64,000 nucleotides of DNA from contig CALFMO010000005.1 in NCBI GenBank assembly GCA_937879855.1, positions 124,001 to 188,000 of the forward strand, in the 5' to 3' direction. Below are positions 27,251-36,178 of the stretch, one piece after another. The notes beneath the pieces are model-generated. The model saw only the letters and a program-made list of their open reading frames with translations, searched no databases and had not been told where the DNA came from. Position numbers and translations under genes: made by a program. Numbering within the stretch: position 1 is the first letter of the stretch; the number at the start of each line of letters is the position of its first letter. This stretch comes from an uncultured Acidobacteriaceae bacterium (GTDB lineage: Bacteria > Acidobacteriota > Terriglobia > Terriglobales > Acidobacteriaceae).

Positions 27251-28252
27251 ATGACGCGGCTGGTTCAGATCAAAAAGGGTATTGTGCGTCGCGTAGCGCT
27301 GGTGGAGGAGCCCCAGCTTCGTGTGCTCGACGGTTGCAATTCTGTTTACGAACTGGCGAATTCAGCCATCAAGGGTCGCGCGACGATTGGTGAGCTCGTG
27401 CGGAAGAGACTTACGAGTGAACGCTTGGAATATGACCTCGTGTACAGCGGTCGGTCTGAATGGCGACTGTTGCCACCGATTGACCATCCCGATGAGGCGG
27501 CGCGTTGCATGATTTCCGGAACCGGCCTTACTCACCTCGGCAGTGCGCGCGATCGCCAATCCATGCACGCTGTCGACAGCAACGATATGACGGATAGCAT
27601 GAAGATGTTCCTTTGGGGTAAGCAGGGAGGGCGTCCGGCTGCTGGGGAGATTGGCACGGCGCCAGAATGGTTCTACAAAGGCACTGGCACTATGTTGCGA
27701 GCACACGGTCAGCCGCTCGAGATTCCCAGCTATGCGGAGGACGGCGGCGAGGAGGCGGAGATTGCGGGCGTCTATGTGATCGCGCCGGATGGATTTCCTT
27801 ATCGCGTGGGAATGGCTGGCGGCAATGAATTCTCGGATCATCGATTCGAGAAAACGAACTATTTGAATTTGGCCAGCTCTAAACTTCGAACCTGCGCGCT
27901 GGGTCCGGAACTCGTCATAGACCCGGAGTTTTCCTCCGTGTCGGCCAAAGTAAAGATTGAACGTGACGGTAGCGTGCTTTGGTCTGGGGGCTTCCGAACT
28001 GGCGAGGCTGAAATGTGCCATAGCCTGCGGAACCTCGAGCATCATCATTTCAAGTTTGAGGCTCACCGCCGACCGGGAGACGTACACGTTCATTTTTTCG
28101 GAACCGATTGCTTGAGTTTCGGCGCCGGCGTTCGTCTCCAGGATGGTGACGTGATGGAAGTTGAGTTTGAAGGTTTCGGGCGTCCCTTGCGAAATCCGGT
28201 TCAGTTGGCCAAGTCGGAATCGATGCCGATTGAAGTCAGTTCTTTAGGGTGA
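27251..28252 (+). CDS. GguC/AraD1-type FAH-superfamily protein
   Basis: A 333-residue protein of the fumarylacetoacetate-hydrolase fold. The ATG at 27251 gives MTRLVQIKKGIVRRVALVEE and the expected family length; upstream in-frame codons lie inside the dehydratase gene. SVYELANSAI, GTGLTHLGSARDRQSM and AEIAGVYVIAPDGFPYRVG are typical of the GguC/AraD1 group, proposed to act on 2-keto-3-deoxy-L-arabinonate; other FAH members hydrolyse 2,4-diketo-3-deoxy acids. Likely metal-binding acids are in the GEEAEIAG region. It follows two types of aldonate dehydratase in the region, so it is the natural next step for their keto-deoxy product. Dehydratase versus hydrolase cannot be settled from sequence. 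Confidence 0.75.
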   Translation: MTRLVQIKKGIVRRVALVEEPQLRVLDGCNSVYELANSAIKGRATIGELVRKRLTSERLEYDLVYSGRSEWRLLPPIDHPDEAARCMISGTGLTHLGSARDRQSMHAVDSNDMTDSMKMFLWGKQGGRPAAGEIGTAPEWFYKGTGTMLRAHGQPLEIPSYAEDGGEEAEIAGVYVIAPDGFPYRVGMAGGNEFSDHRFEKTNYLNLASSKLRTCALGPELVIDPEFSSVSAKVKIERDGSVLWSGGFRTGEAEMCHSLRNLEHHHFKFEAHRRPGDVHVHFFGTDCLSFGAGVRLQDGDVMEVEFEGFGRPLRNPVQLAKSESMPIEVSSLG

Positions 28253-28259
28253 GAACGCA

Positions 28260-29135
28260 ATGTCAAAACCACGCGTCGCAGTTCTAGGCCTCGGTATTAT
28301 GGGCGGAGGGATGGCAATGCGCCTGCTATCCGCCGGTTTTCCGCTATCGGTGTATAACCGAAGTCGGGAGAGGGCCGAGAAATTTGCGAAAGCCGGCGCG
28401 TTCGTTGCGGCTTCTCCCCGGGAGGCGGCTGCGCGAGCCGAGATCGTCATCAGCATGGTCGCGGACGACGCCGCTTCCCGCAGCGTGTGGCTTGGGGAAG
28501 AAGGCGCATTGGCGGGCGTTGTGGCGGGCTCGCTGTTGATCGAATCGAGCACTCTGTCGGTTGATTGGGTGCGGGAACTCGCTGCTGCGGCGACGGAGAA
28601 GAGATGCGAATTTCTTGACGCGCCTGTGACCGGCACTAAGCCGCACGCCGCATCGGGCGAGTTATTTTTCATGGTAGGCGGCTCGAGTGCAGGCTTTGCG
28701 CGGGCGCGAGATATTCTGTCTGTTCTGGGAAGGGAAGCGCTGTATCTCGGCCCGAACGGTAGTGCTGCACTCTTGAAGTTAATTAACAACTTCATTTGCG
28801 GAGTTCAGGCTGCCTCTTTTGCCGAAGCCATGTCTCTGATTCGTCAGAGCGGCCTTGATCGTGAAAAAAGCGTTTCGGTCCTGAGCAATAGCGCGCTGGC
28901 TAGTCCACTGATCAAAAGGATAATGTCCGCCATGGCCGCAGACGATTTCACCCCGAACTTTCCCCTCAAGCTGATGGCGAAAGATATTCGATACGCGATC
29001 AGCGAAGCAGCGAAATGCGGTGTGCGGCTTCAGACTGCCGGCCCGGCCTTAGAGGTCTTTAAACACGCCGTTGGCGAAGGTTTGGGCGAACAGGACTTTT
29101 CTGCCGTGGTGAAATCGGTAGGTGGTGGGAACTGA
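28260..29135 (+). CDS. NAD(P)-dependent beta-hydroxyacid dehydrogenase (3-hydroxyisobutyrate/tartronate-semialdehyde type)
   Basis: A 291-residue cytoplasmic oxidoreductase. The Rossmann start VAVLGLGIMGGGMAMRLL, the substrate-site FLDAPVTGTKPHAASGEL and LKLINNFICG carrying the catalytic lysine are the family signatures. Members reduce tartronate semialdehyde, succinic semialdehyde or glyoxylate, or oxidise 3-hydroxyisobutyrate. Seven bases separate it from the FAH gene, so it belongs to the sugar-acid operon. A role on a C3-C5 semialdehyde made by that pathway is plausible but not proven. Confidence 0.82.
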   Translation: MSKPRVAVLGLGIMGGGMAMRLLSAGFPLSVYNRSRERAEKFAKAGAFVAASPREAAARAEIVISMVADDAASRSVWLGEEGALAGVVAGSLLIESSTLSVDWVRELAAAATEKRCEFLDAPVTGTKPHAASGELFFMVGGSSAGFARARDILSVLGREALYLGPNGSAALLKLINNFICGVQAASFAEAMSLIRQSGLDREKSVSVLSNSALASPLIKRIMSAMAADDFTPNFPLKLMAKDIRYAISEAAKCGVRLQTAGPALEVFKHAVGEGLGEQDFSAVVKSVGGGN

Positions 29136-29154
29136 GGTCGACACCTCAAAATTA

Positions 29155-30642
29155 ATGATGTTTGTTTTTACCTGGAAGAAATTCAGCGGCGTCTTGGCTT
29201 TATTCACGGCCCTGTCCCCGATGTTTGCGCAAACGGCTAGTGATCGCGTTAGCGCGATTACCTCCGCGCTGAGCAGCGGGGAATTCGACAAAGCTCTGCA
29301 ATTGCTCGAGCCTGCACTGCAGAGTTCTCCAAAAAATCCGCAGCTCTGGATGTTACGGGGACTGGCCTACTCGGGAAAGGGAAAGCAGAAGGCGGCGCTG
29401 GCTTCCTACCAGAATGCGCTGAAGATTGCCCCCGACTATCTTCCTGCGCTTGAGGGCGCGGCCCAGTTGGAATACGACGCTGGCAGCCCGTTAGCGATTC
29501 CACTCTTGCAGCACGTGCTTCGGTTGAGTCCCAACGACTCTACCAGTCATGCCATGCTGGCCGTGCTCGCGTACAAGAAGCGAGATTGTGCCACGGCGGT
29601 TCAGCACTTTGCCCAAAGCGGCTCTCTGCTCGATTCACAGCCCGGCGCTCTTCAAGAGTACGGTGGATGTCTGATGGAACTCAGGCAGACGGAAAAAGCG
29701 ATCCCCGTGTTTCAGAAGATATTGGCATCGCATCCTGAGGATTCGCGCGCCAGGCGCAGTTTGGCTGCTGTTCAACTTGCAGCGGAACAACCGGAAGCTG
29801 CGCTGGCAACTCTGCAGCCCCTGCTAGCGGTAAGCGATCCAGACGTCAGCGCAATGCAACTGGCGGCCGCTGCCTATGAGGCCAACAAAGACACGCCTAA
29901 TGCCGTCAAGGTGCTCCATGACGCGATTGTTAAAGAACCTCGGAATGTTGCGCTCTATGTAGATTTCGCGAATCTTGCGATGACGCATCAATCGTTTCAA
30001 GCGGGCATCGAGCTGATGAATGCGGGCCTCAATCTCGAACCCAAGTCCGCGGATCTTCACCTGGCACGCGGTGTTCTCTATGTGCAAATGGCGGACTACG
30101 AGAGAGCGGAATCAGATTTTGAAAAGGCCGAACAACTGGACCCACTTCAAGATCTGAGCGCTGCGGCGCAGAGCATGATCGCGGAGGAGCAGAACCAGAA
30201 CGACCCGGATCGCGCCCTCTCGACTGTACGTTCAAAGTTGGCAAAGAAACCAACGGATGCGTTTCTTTGGTATTTGCAGGCAGCCATACTTTCGCAAAAA
30301 GCGCCCGAGCCGGATAGTGCGGAATTCCGGCAAGCTGTGCAGTCCGCGAAAAAGGCTATAGCTTTGCAGCCGGCTCTTTCGGCGGCGCACAATGTTTTGG
30401 GGAAGCTCTACCTGCAGGCCGGGGAAAATGCACTCGCGATCAAAGAGTGCCACCTCGCGTTACAAGGGAATCCGAACGATCAGACTGCCTTGTACCATCT
30501 GATTGTTGCGCTGCGCAAAACCAACGATCAGGAAGAGATTCCTGACCTGCTGAAGCGGTTGGCGAAGGCCCGGCAGGACGCCACCAAAGAAGAAGCAGAG
30601 CGCAACCGCTACAAGTTGGTCGTCTCGTCAGCCAACCAGTAG
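29155..30642 (+). CDS. secreted TPR-repeat protein 3
   Basis: About 495 residues. The ATG pair at 29155/29158 opens into an export signal (WKKFSGVLALFTALSPMFAQ). The body is a TPR array (FDKALQLLEPALQSSPKNPQ, LWMLRGLAYSGKGKQKAAL, and so on to the C-terminus). It is clearly paralogous to TPR protein 4 at 36179: the two align along their whole length, sharing for example MLAVL and LHLARGVLYVQ/LYFARGVLYVQ. Nineteen bases separate it from the dehydrogenase, so it is the last gene of the sugar-acid operon. Having an envelope TPR protein in a catabolic operon ties it to the uptake side of the locus. Confidence 0.85.
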   Translation: MMFVFTWKKFSGVLALFTALSPMFAQTASDRVSAITSALSSGEFDKALQLLEPALQSSPKNPQLWMLRGLAYSGKGKQKAALASYQNALKIAPDYLPALEGAAQLEYDAGSPLAIPLLQHVLRLSPNDSTSHAMLAVLAYKKRDCATAVQHFAQSGSLLDSQPGALQEYGGCLMELRQTEKAIPVFQKILASHPEDSRARRSLAAVQLAAEQPEAALATLQPLLAVSDPDVSAMQLAAAAYEANKDTPNAVKVLHDAIVKEPRNVALYVDFANLAMTHQSFQAGIELMNAGLNLEPKSADLHLARGVLYVQMADYERAESDFEKAEQLDPLQDLSAAAQSMIAEEQNQNDPDRALSTVRSKLAKKPTDAFLWYLQAAILSQKAPEPDSAEFRQAVQSAKKAIALQPALSAAHNVLGKLYLQAGENALAIKECHLALQGNPNDQTALYHLIVALRKTNDQEEIPDLLKRLAKARQDATKEEAERNRYKLVVSSANQ

Positions 30643-30650
30643 CGATGTTA

Positions 30651-30662
30651 GTAAACCTTTAC
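30651..30662. promoter_or_regulatory. LacI-type operator, site F (ASPIC/UnbV copy 3)
   Basis: GTAAACCTTTAC within AGTAAACCTTTACT (30650-30663), a near-perfect palindrome with CC centre. It overlaps the -35 hexamer of the candidate promoter, unlike the other sites. Confidence 0.6.
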
Positions 30663-30687
30663 TCACACGCGTGATTCCCGCGATAAT
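30658..30687 (+). promoter_or_regulatory. candidate promoter of ASPIC/UnbV copy 3
   Basis: -35 TTTACT (30658-30663), 18-base spacer, -10 GATAAT (30682-30687), 28 bases before the ATG at 30715. Confidence 0.4.
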
Positions 30688-30714
30688 CTTACGTCCCCGG
30701 AATCGACCCTGATT

Positions 30715-32478
30715 ATGGCCATTTCCCGTCGCTCGTTTCTCGTGGTTTCTCTTTGCGCCACGGCTCAACAGCTATTTGCCCAGCTGCAGGGAATCGCAAC
30801 TCGGGACGTAAAGCCACAAGCCAAGCCGGCTCCGTCAGGTCGACCGTTCAATGCTCACTTCACCGATGTTGCGAAAGAAGCCGGCTTGCACATGCCCGTG
30901 ATTTATGGAGGCGTCGACTCGAAGAAATACATTATGGAAGCGAACGGGTGCGGTTGCGCTTTCATCGACTACGACAACGACGGATGGATCGACATCTTTC
31001 TGCTTTCCGGCACACGGTTGGAAAGCGATCCTCCGGAAGCGACCAACCGGCTCTACAAAAACAATCGTGACGGAACGTTTACCGACGTGACGGAAAAGGC
31101 CGGGCTCCACGCCGTGGGTTGGGCGAACGGCGTGTGTGTCGCCGACTACAACAACGATGGATTCGACGACATCTTCTGCACTTATTTCGGACAGAATCGC
31201 CTCTACCGCAACAACGGCGATGGCACGTTTACGGATGTGACCAAGCAAGCCGGACTGTGGGAGGAGGGGCCGGCGCGGTGGGGAGCCGGGTGCGCTTTCT
31301 TTGACTACAACCGCGACGGTCATCTGGATCTCTTCGTGTCTAACTACATTCGATTCTCGTTTGAACATGCTCCGGCGCCAGGCGAAAACTCGACCTGCAA
31401 CTGGAAGGGCATTCCGGTCAACTGCGGACCGCGCGGACTTCCCACGGGCCGGCATTCTCTCTATCGCAACAACGGCGACGGGACGTTCACCGACGTCACC
31501 AAGCAGGCGGGCATTGCGGGCGCAACCGAGAGCTATGGAATGACGGTGGTCACCGCGGACTTCGACGAAGACGGATGGCCTGACATCTTTGTGGCCTGCG
31601 ATTCTACGCCCAGCCTGCTTTTTATGAACAATCATGATGGCACTTTCCGCGAGGAAGGCGTGATGCGCGGGGTCGCATTGAGCGACGATGGCATGGAGCA
31701 AGCGGGAATGGGCGTGGGCATTGGAGACTACAACCTCGATGGTCACCTCGACTTGTTCAAGACACATTTCATCGGGGACACCAGCGGTTTCTATCGCAAT
31801 GATGGGAAGGGAAACTTCGATGAAGTAACCCGTTTGGCCAAGGTAGGAGTCGAAACCCGCTTTACCAGCTGGGGTGCGGGGATGGTTGACCTGGACAATG
31901 ACGGCTATCCGGATGTGCTCTTCGTCACCGGTAGCGTCTATCCGGAAGTCGAACACAAGTTGCCGCAGTATCCCTACAAGACTCCGCGGGTTCTGTTTCG
32001 CAACTTGGGCAACAATACTTTTGAAGAGCTCGAGACACAGGCTGGTGACGGAATTACGACCCCACACAGCAGCCGGGGATGCGCCTTTGGAGATTTTGAC
32101 AACGACGGCGACCTCGACGTTCTGATCGTCAACATGAATGAGCCGCCTTCACTGTTGAGAAACGACATGAAGGTCAAACAGAACTGGTTGAAGATTAAGC
32201 TTGAGGGAGTGAAATCCAACCGCAGCGCGATTGGAGCCCGAGTCTTGGTCCGCTACGGTGGCAAAGTGCAGGCGCAGGCGGTGCTCAGCCAGTCCAGCTA
32301 TTATTCGTGCAACGATTCCCGTCTGCATTTTGGTCTCGGTGGGTCAAGCATGGCGGAAGTTGAAGTGTTTTGGCCCAGTGGGCTGCACGAACAATTCAAG
32401 AAGGTTTCTGTTAACCAGCTGATTACCGTTCGGGAAACCTTGGGAATTGTAGCCAACAAAGGATGGAGCCGTTCCTAG
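30715..32478 (+). CDS. Tat-exported FG-GAP / ASPIC-UnbV (CRTAC1-like) protein 3
   Basis: A 587-residue protein with Tat signal MAISRRSFLVVSLCATA. FG-GAP calcium loops recur ([105 protein letters not shown]). Its ASPIC/UnbV end has SNRSAIGARVLV and DSRLHFGLGGSS. It is closely related over its whole length to copy 4 at 55004 (both start the mature part with PSGRPFNAHF). It lies between TPR protein 3 and TonB receptor 2 on the same strand, with its own promoter and operator, so it probably responds to the same sugar signal as the receptor and hydrolases. Confidence 0.9.
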   Translation: MAISRRSFLVVSLCATAQQLFAQLQGIATRDVKPQAKPAPSGRPFNAHFTDVAKEAGLHMPVIYGGVDSKKYIMEANGCGCAFIDYDNDGWIDIFLLSGTRLESDPPEATNRLYKNNRDGTFTDVTEKAGLHAVGWANGVCVADYNNDGFDDIFCTYFGQNRLYRNNGDGTFTDVTKQAGLWEEGPARWGAGCAFFDYNRDGHLDLFVSNYIRFSFEHAPAPGENSTCNWKGIPVNCGPRGLPTGRHSLYRNNGDGTFTDVTKQAGIAGATESYGMTVVTADFDEDGWPDIFVACDSTPSLLFMNNHDGTFREEGVMRGVALSDDGMEQAGMGVGIGDYNLDGHLDLFKTHFIGDTSGFYRNDGKGNFDEVTRLAKVGVETRFTSWGAGMVDLDNDGYPDVLFVTGSVYPEVEHKLPQYPYKTPRVLFRNLGNNTFEELETQAGDGITTPHSSRGCAFGDFDNDGDLDVLIVNMNEPPSLLRNDMKVKQNWLKIKLEGVKSNRSAIGARVLVRYGGKVQAQAVLSQSSYYSCNDSRLHFGLGGSSMAEVEVFWPSGLHEQFKKVSVNQLITVRETLGIVANKGWSRS

Positions 32479-32522
32479 CACCTCCGCGTCTTCCGGGAAA
32501 ACGTCGACGTTCCAAAAAGTTC

Positions 32523-32552
32523 TTGACAGTGCATGGGGATAGTATTTATACA
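32523..32552 (+). promoter_or_regulatory. promoter of TonB receptor 2
   Basis: -35 TTGACA (32523-32528, full consensus), 18-base spacer, -10 TATACA (32547-32552). Confidence 0.65.
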
Positions 32553-32564
32553 TTACGCGCTAGA

Positions 32565-32576
32565 GTAAACGTTTTC
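32565..32576. promoter_or_regulatory. LacI-type operator, site G (TonB receptor 2)
   Basis: GTAAACGTTTTC, beginning 13 bases after the -10 hexamer, at about +6 of the expected transcript. Confidence 0.65.
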
Positions 32577-32631
32577 CCGAATAGTCCCGAAGGCCCTTCA
32601 TCACCAGCAAGATGTTTTTCTGGAGGAATCC

Positions 32632-35600
32632 ATGCCGCGAAGCATGCTGACTCGCCGTTCGATCTGCTTGTTCTCAATCCTCGTGATCTCCGCCTCTGCC
32701 GCCTTTGCACAATTCACCGCCAGCATTCAGGGAGAAGTTAAGGACCAGACTGGCGCGGGTGTCTCCAAAGCGAAAATTGTGCTGGCGAACACAGCCACTG
32801 GAGGCACCGCGATCGCGACGAGCGACGATTCAGGAAACTATCGTTTCGTCAGTCTGGCGCCGGGCAAATATAAAATTACGGCTGAAGCGCCGGGGTTCTC
32901 GAGATCTGAGGCGAACGTCACGCTCCTCACGGAACAAAATCTGGATGTGCCGATCGCGCTGAAGGTGGGCTCAGCGAGCGAGTCCGTAGTGGTAAGCGCC
33001 GAGGCGCCCGTGGTTGATACGGCGGACAGTCGCACCCAATTAACGATCGAGAATCGAGCGGTAGCGCAGTTGCCGATCATCGGGCGCAACCTCGTCACGC
33101 TGGTGACCCTGGCGCCGGGAGTTTCCGGCTTGGGAACCAGCACGTCGGGAAGCCCGGCCTCCGGCGTGGATAATTACTCCACCGAAGAGCAAGTTGATGC
33201 CAGCGCCAACGGCCAGGGGCAAAACAACAATCAATACGTGGTGGACGGGCTTGATGTGACCAGTGGCATTCGGCAGGGCGTCCTGAATCTGACCCCACAA
33301 CCTGAAGCGATCCAGGAAACCAGTGTTCAGGTCAACACATTTTCCAGCGAGTACAGCCGCGCTGCCGGGCTGCAAACCATGTTTACGACAAAATCCGGGA
33401 CCGACCAGTTTCATGGTTCGGCTTCGGACTGGTTTAACTATCAGGGCATGTTCGCGAATCAGCACTTCGTGAGTTCGGGAACGAGCCCCTACAAACCTTT
33501 CCACTCGAACAATATGGACTTCGCCATTGGAGGCCCGATTGTTCCGCATCACAACAGTTTCTTTTACTTTGCGGTCGAGCCACTGCGCTCATCATCGAGC
33601 GCGGGCGGGTCGGCTACATTCGCGGCTCCAGAATTCATTTCGTTCGCAAAAACGAATTACCCGAACACGGTCGGCACCCACGTGCTCACTACATATCTGC
33701 CGTCCGGCATTGGGGGTGTGACTGTCCTCCAAACAGGACAGGACGTATTCGGGTCGGCTGCGGGTGGTTGCGGGACAACAGCCGGGCAGAACGGAGTGCC
33801 TTGCACATTGCCGGTGATCGACCAAGGCTCGTTCGGTGCAACGTCAATTCGGAATGGAACGCAGTATTTTGCTCGCATCGATCAGGGCTTCAAGAAAGAC
33901 AGAATTTACGTCAGTCTTTTCCGGACGCTCTTGCTTACCGGCGCGCCGTCGCCCATGCCGCAATTCTCCGCGTTGAACAATACCTGGCAAGTCGCGGGAC
34001 AAGCATCCTGGACGCACACTTTTTCGGCCACTACGCTGAATGACTTCACCGCCGGTTTGAGCAGAGTGGAAGGCGTTCTGGGAAGTGGCGCGAAAGACTA
34101 CACCGTGCCGTCCATATCAGTAAACGGGATCAACGCGGATTCCGGCCAGGCCTACGGTGTCGGCTTCGCGCAGGGCGACTTCATTCAGCACAATTATCAC
34201 TGGCGCGATGTCCTTACGCACGTACGAGGCACGCACACTTTGAAGTTCGGTTATGAAGGCTGGTACGGGGACGACGTTGAACCCTTCCAAGGTCCGTGGT
34301 CGCAGCCGAAATTTTCGTTCAACAATCTATTGACTCTGGCAAAGGATGCTCCCACAAACGAGAACGGCATCATGTACAACCCGGCAACCGGGCAACAGCA
34401 ATTGTGGAATTGGGACGCGGCTTCCAGAACCTTCGGACTGTTTGTTGAAGACACCTGGAAGGCGAGAAGAAATCTCACCCTTACTTTGGGCCTGCGATAT
34501 GACGACAGTGGCAACCCTTGGTCCAAGAGTGCAGCGACGGTGTTCGGAAATTTCTACCTCGGTACGGGCGACACCGAGCAACAGCAAGTAGCGAACGGCT
34601 ACGCGAAAGCGACGCATAATGCTTTGCTGCACTCGGTTAATAACTTGTTCAGTCCGCGTGTTGGAGTCGCTTGGGATCCTTCGGGAAAGGGCGACTGGGT
34701 AGTGCGCGGTGGTTTTGGCGTGTACAACAACTGGCTGACTTCGGCGAATGTCCAGGAAGAATTCCGAGGGAGTCCGCCAGGCCTGGTCTTGCCTACCTTT
34801 TTTGCGGGAACGGCGACTCCCCCGATCTTTGTGCTCGGAACCGGCAGCAAACCGCCCTTTGGCTTCACATTTCCGACTTTCCAGGGCGGGCTTAATGCAC
34901 AAGGCGGAGTTGTGGGTGCCAGTTTCTCCATCGGCGGGATTAATCCGTTGCTGAAATCGCCGAAGGCAAATGTCTGGTCGGCAAGCGTGGAACGAAAGAT
35001 GGGCAGCTACTTTGCCGCAACCGTGGGTTATAACGGATCGCACTCCTACGATATTGTCGGCAACGGCAACTCGATCGGCAATGTCTCCTACGGAGTGAAT
35101 ATCAATGTTTTGCCGAACGATCTGATCATTCACAACAGCATCGCCCCGACTCGGCTGAACCCCAGTTTTGGGTCGATCGCTTACGCCGACAACAATCGCT
35201 ATGGCAACTACAACGCCGTTTACTTCGATTTCAAAGGGCGCTTCTCACGCGGATACGTGGACGTTTCTTACACTCATTCGCGTTCTAAGGATGACGCGCT
35301 GGCCTATCCGACTCCGCTGAATCCGGGTCAATACTACGCACCCTCTGTTTTCGACGCCCCAAACCGCTTCTCGCTCAGCCTCAACTATTCACTGAAAGGG
35401 CTGAACGGCGGGAGAGGAGCCGTGGGTTATGTCACCGGTGGTTGGGGAATCAGTGGCACAAGCATTTTCCAGTCTGGGTATCCGTTGACGGCTGGCAACA
35501 CCAACTCATACCAGCCTGTGTGTACTGCGGGCAACCCAAATCCTTGCCCATCGGCGGCGAATCCAGCCATTGGCTATGCGCCTGGGAGCGGAGATTACAA

Positions 35601-35982
35601 CGCCGACGGGAATAATCTCGATTACCCGAATGCAAGCAGTTACAGCCAGTTGACAGATAATAAGGCTTGGCTCACGGGGGCCATTCCCAAGAGCGACTTC
35701 GCCATTCCCACGTTCGGTACGGGCGGCGGAGGCGAGAAGCCGATGCAGTTCCGTGGACCGAACTTCATCGAGACCAACGTCAATTTCTACAAGGACACAA
35801 GGATCACGGAACGCGTCAATTTCCAAGTCCGGTTCGAATTCTTTAACCTCTTCAACCGTGCAAACTACGCGTGGAACGGGACGACCGGAGTCGACACGAA
35901 TTTTCCAGATGGAAATTTCGGCCGGGCGACGGCATCGCATGAGCCCCGATTCTGGCAACTGGGAGGCAAGATCTCCTTCTAG
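32632..35982 (+). CDS. Oar-like TonB-dependent receptor 2
   Basis: An 1116-residue outer-membrane receptor. The ATG at 32632 follows CTGGAGGAATCC. The signal peptide covers RRSICLFSILVISASAAFAQ. A carboxypeptidase-regulatory-like domain is at ~28-110 (IQGEVKDQTGAGVSKAKIV, GNYRFVSLAPGKYKITAEAPG). The plug region includes RAVAQLPIIGRNLVTLVTLAPG, and the barrel ends with QLGGKISF, a C-terminal Phe. It is the shortest of the three receptors. It is flanked by ASPIC/UnbV copy 3 upstream and TPR protein 4 downstream on the same strand. Promoter and operator layout match TonB receptor 3. Ligand unknown; the regulon context points to an arabinose-containing oligosaccharide. Confidence 0.9.
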   Translation: MPRSMLTRRSICLFSILVISASAAFAQFTASIQGEVKDQTGAGVSKAKIVLANTATGGTAIATSDDSGNYRFVSLAPGKYKITAEAPGFSRSEANVTLLTEQNLDVPIALKVGSASESVVVSAEAPVVDTADSRTQLTIENRAVAQLPIIGRNLVTLVTLAPGVSGLGTSTSGSPASGVDNYSTEEQVDASANGQGQNNNQYVVDGLDVTSGIRQGVLNLTPQPEAIQETSVQVNTFSSEYSRAAGLQTMFTTKSGTDQFHGSASDWFNYQGMFANQHFVSSGTSPYKPFHSNNMDFAIGGPIVPHHNSFFYFAVEPLRSSSSAGGSATFAAPEFISFAKTNYPNTVGTHVLTTYLPSGIGGVTVLQTGQDVFGSAAGGCGTTAGQNGVPCTLPVIDQGSFGATSIRNGTQYFARIDQGFKKDRIYVSLFRTLLLTGAPSPMPQFSALNNTWQVAGQASWTHTFSATTLNDFTAGLSRVEGVLGSGAKDYTVPSISVNGINADSGQAYGVGFAQGDFIQHNYHWRDVLTHVRGTHTLKFGYEGWYGDDVEPFQGPWSQPKFSFNNLLTLAKDAPTNENGIMYNPATGQQQLWNWDAASRTFGLFVEDTWKARRNLTLTLGLRYDDSGNPWSKSAATVFGNFYLGTGDTEQQQVANGYAKATHNALLHSVNNLFSPRVGVAWDPSGKGDWVVRGGFGVYNNWLTSANVQEEFRGSPPGLVLPTFFAGTATPPIFVLGTGSKPPFGFTFPTFQGGLNAQGGVVGASFSIGGINPLLKSPKANVWSASVERKMGSYFAATVGYNGSHSYDIVGNGNSIGNVSYGVNINVLPNDLIIHNSIAPTRLNPSFGSIAYADNNRYGNYNAVYFDFKGRFSRGYVDVSYTHSRSKDDALAYPTPLNPGQYYAPSVFDAPNRFSLSLNYSLKGLNGGRGAVGYVTGGWGISGTSIFQSGYPLTAGNTNSYQPVCTAGNPNPCPSAANPAIGYAPGSGDYNADGNNLDYPNASSYSQLTDNKAWLTGAIPKSDFAIPTFGTGGGGEKPMQFRGPNFIETNVNFYKDTRITERVNFQVRFEFFNLFNRANYAWNGTTGVDTNFPDGNFGRATASHEPRFWQLGGKISF

Positions 35983-36003
35983 ATCGGCAGCGAGTAGAAT
36001 ACG

Positions 36004-36039
36004 GCGGCTGGCACGCTTTCTCCGAGGCGAGCCGGCCGC
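36004..36039 (+). terminator. possible terminator after TonB receptor 2
   Basis: GCGGCTGGC (36004-36012) pairs with GCCGGCCGC (36031-36039) with one G-T wobble, then TTGTTGTTTATT follows. The 18-base loop is long. Confidence 0.4.
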
Positions 36040-36178
36040 TTGTTGTTTATTAAAGGGCACAAACTGTGGCGCCTCAATCTCAGGTGTGAGCAATGGATAC
36101 GCCGCCGTCGGTTACCATGTCTCTATCACAGTTTCCAACTGCAGAAATCTGAATACCTTTGCGCGACATACCCGGCTG

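Noticed and set aside
30666..30673. CACGCGTG palindrome upstream of ASPIC copy 3
   Set aside because: Eight-base palindromes are common; it lies within the promoter spacer and is not repeated at other sites of the regulon.
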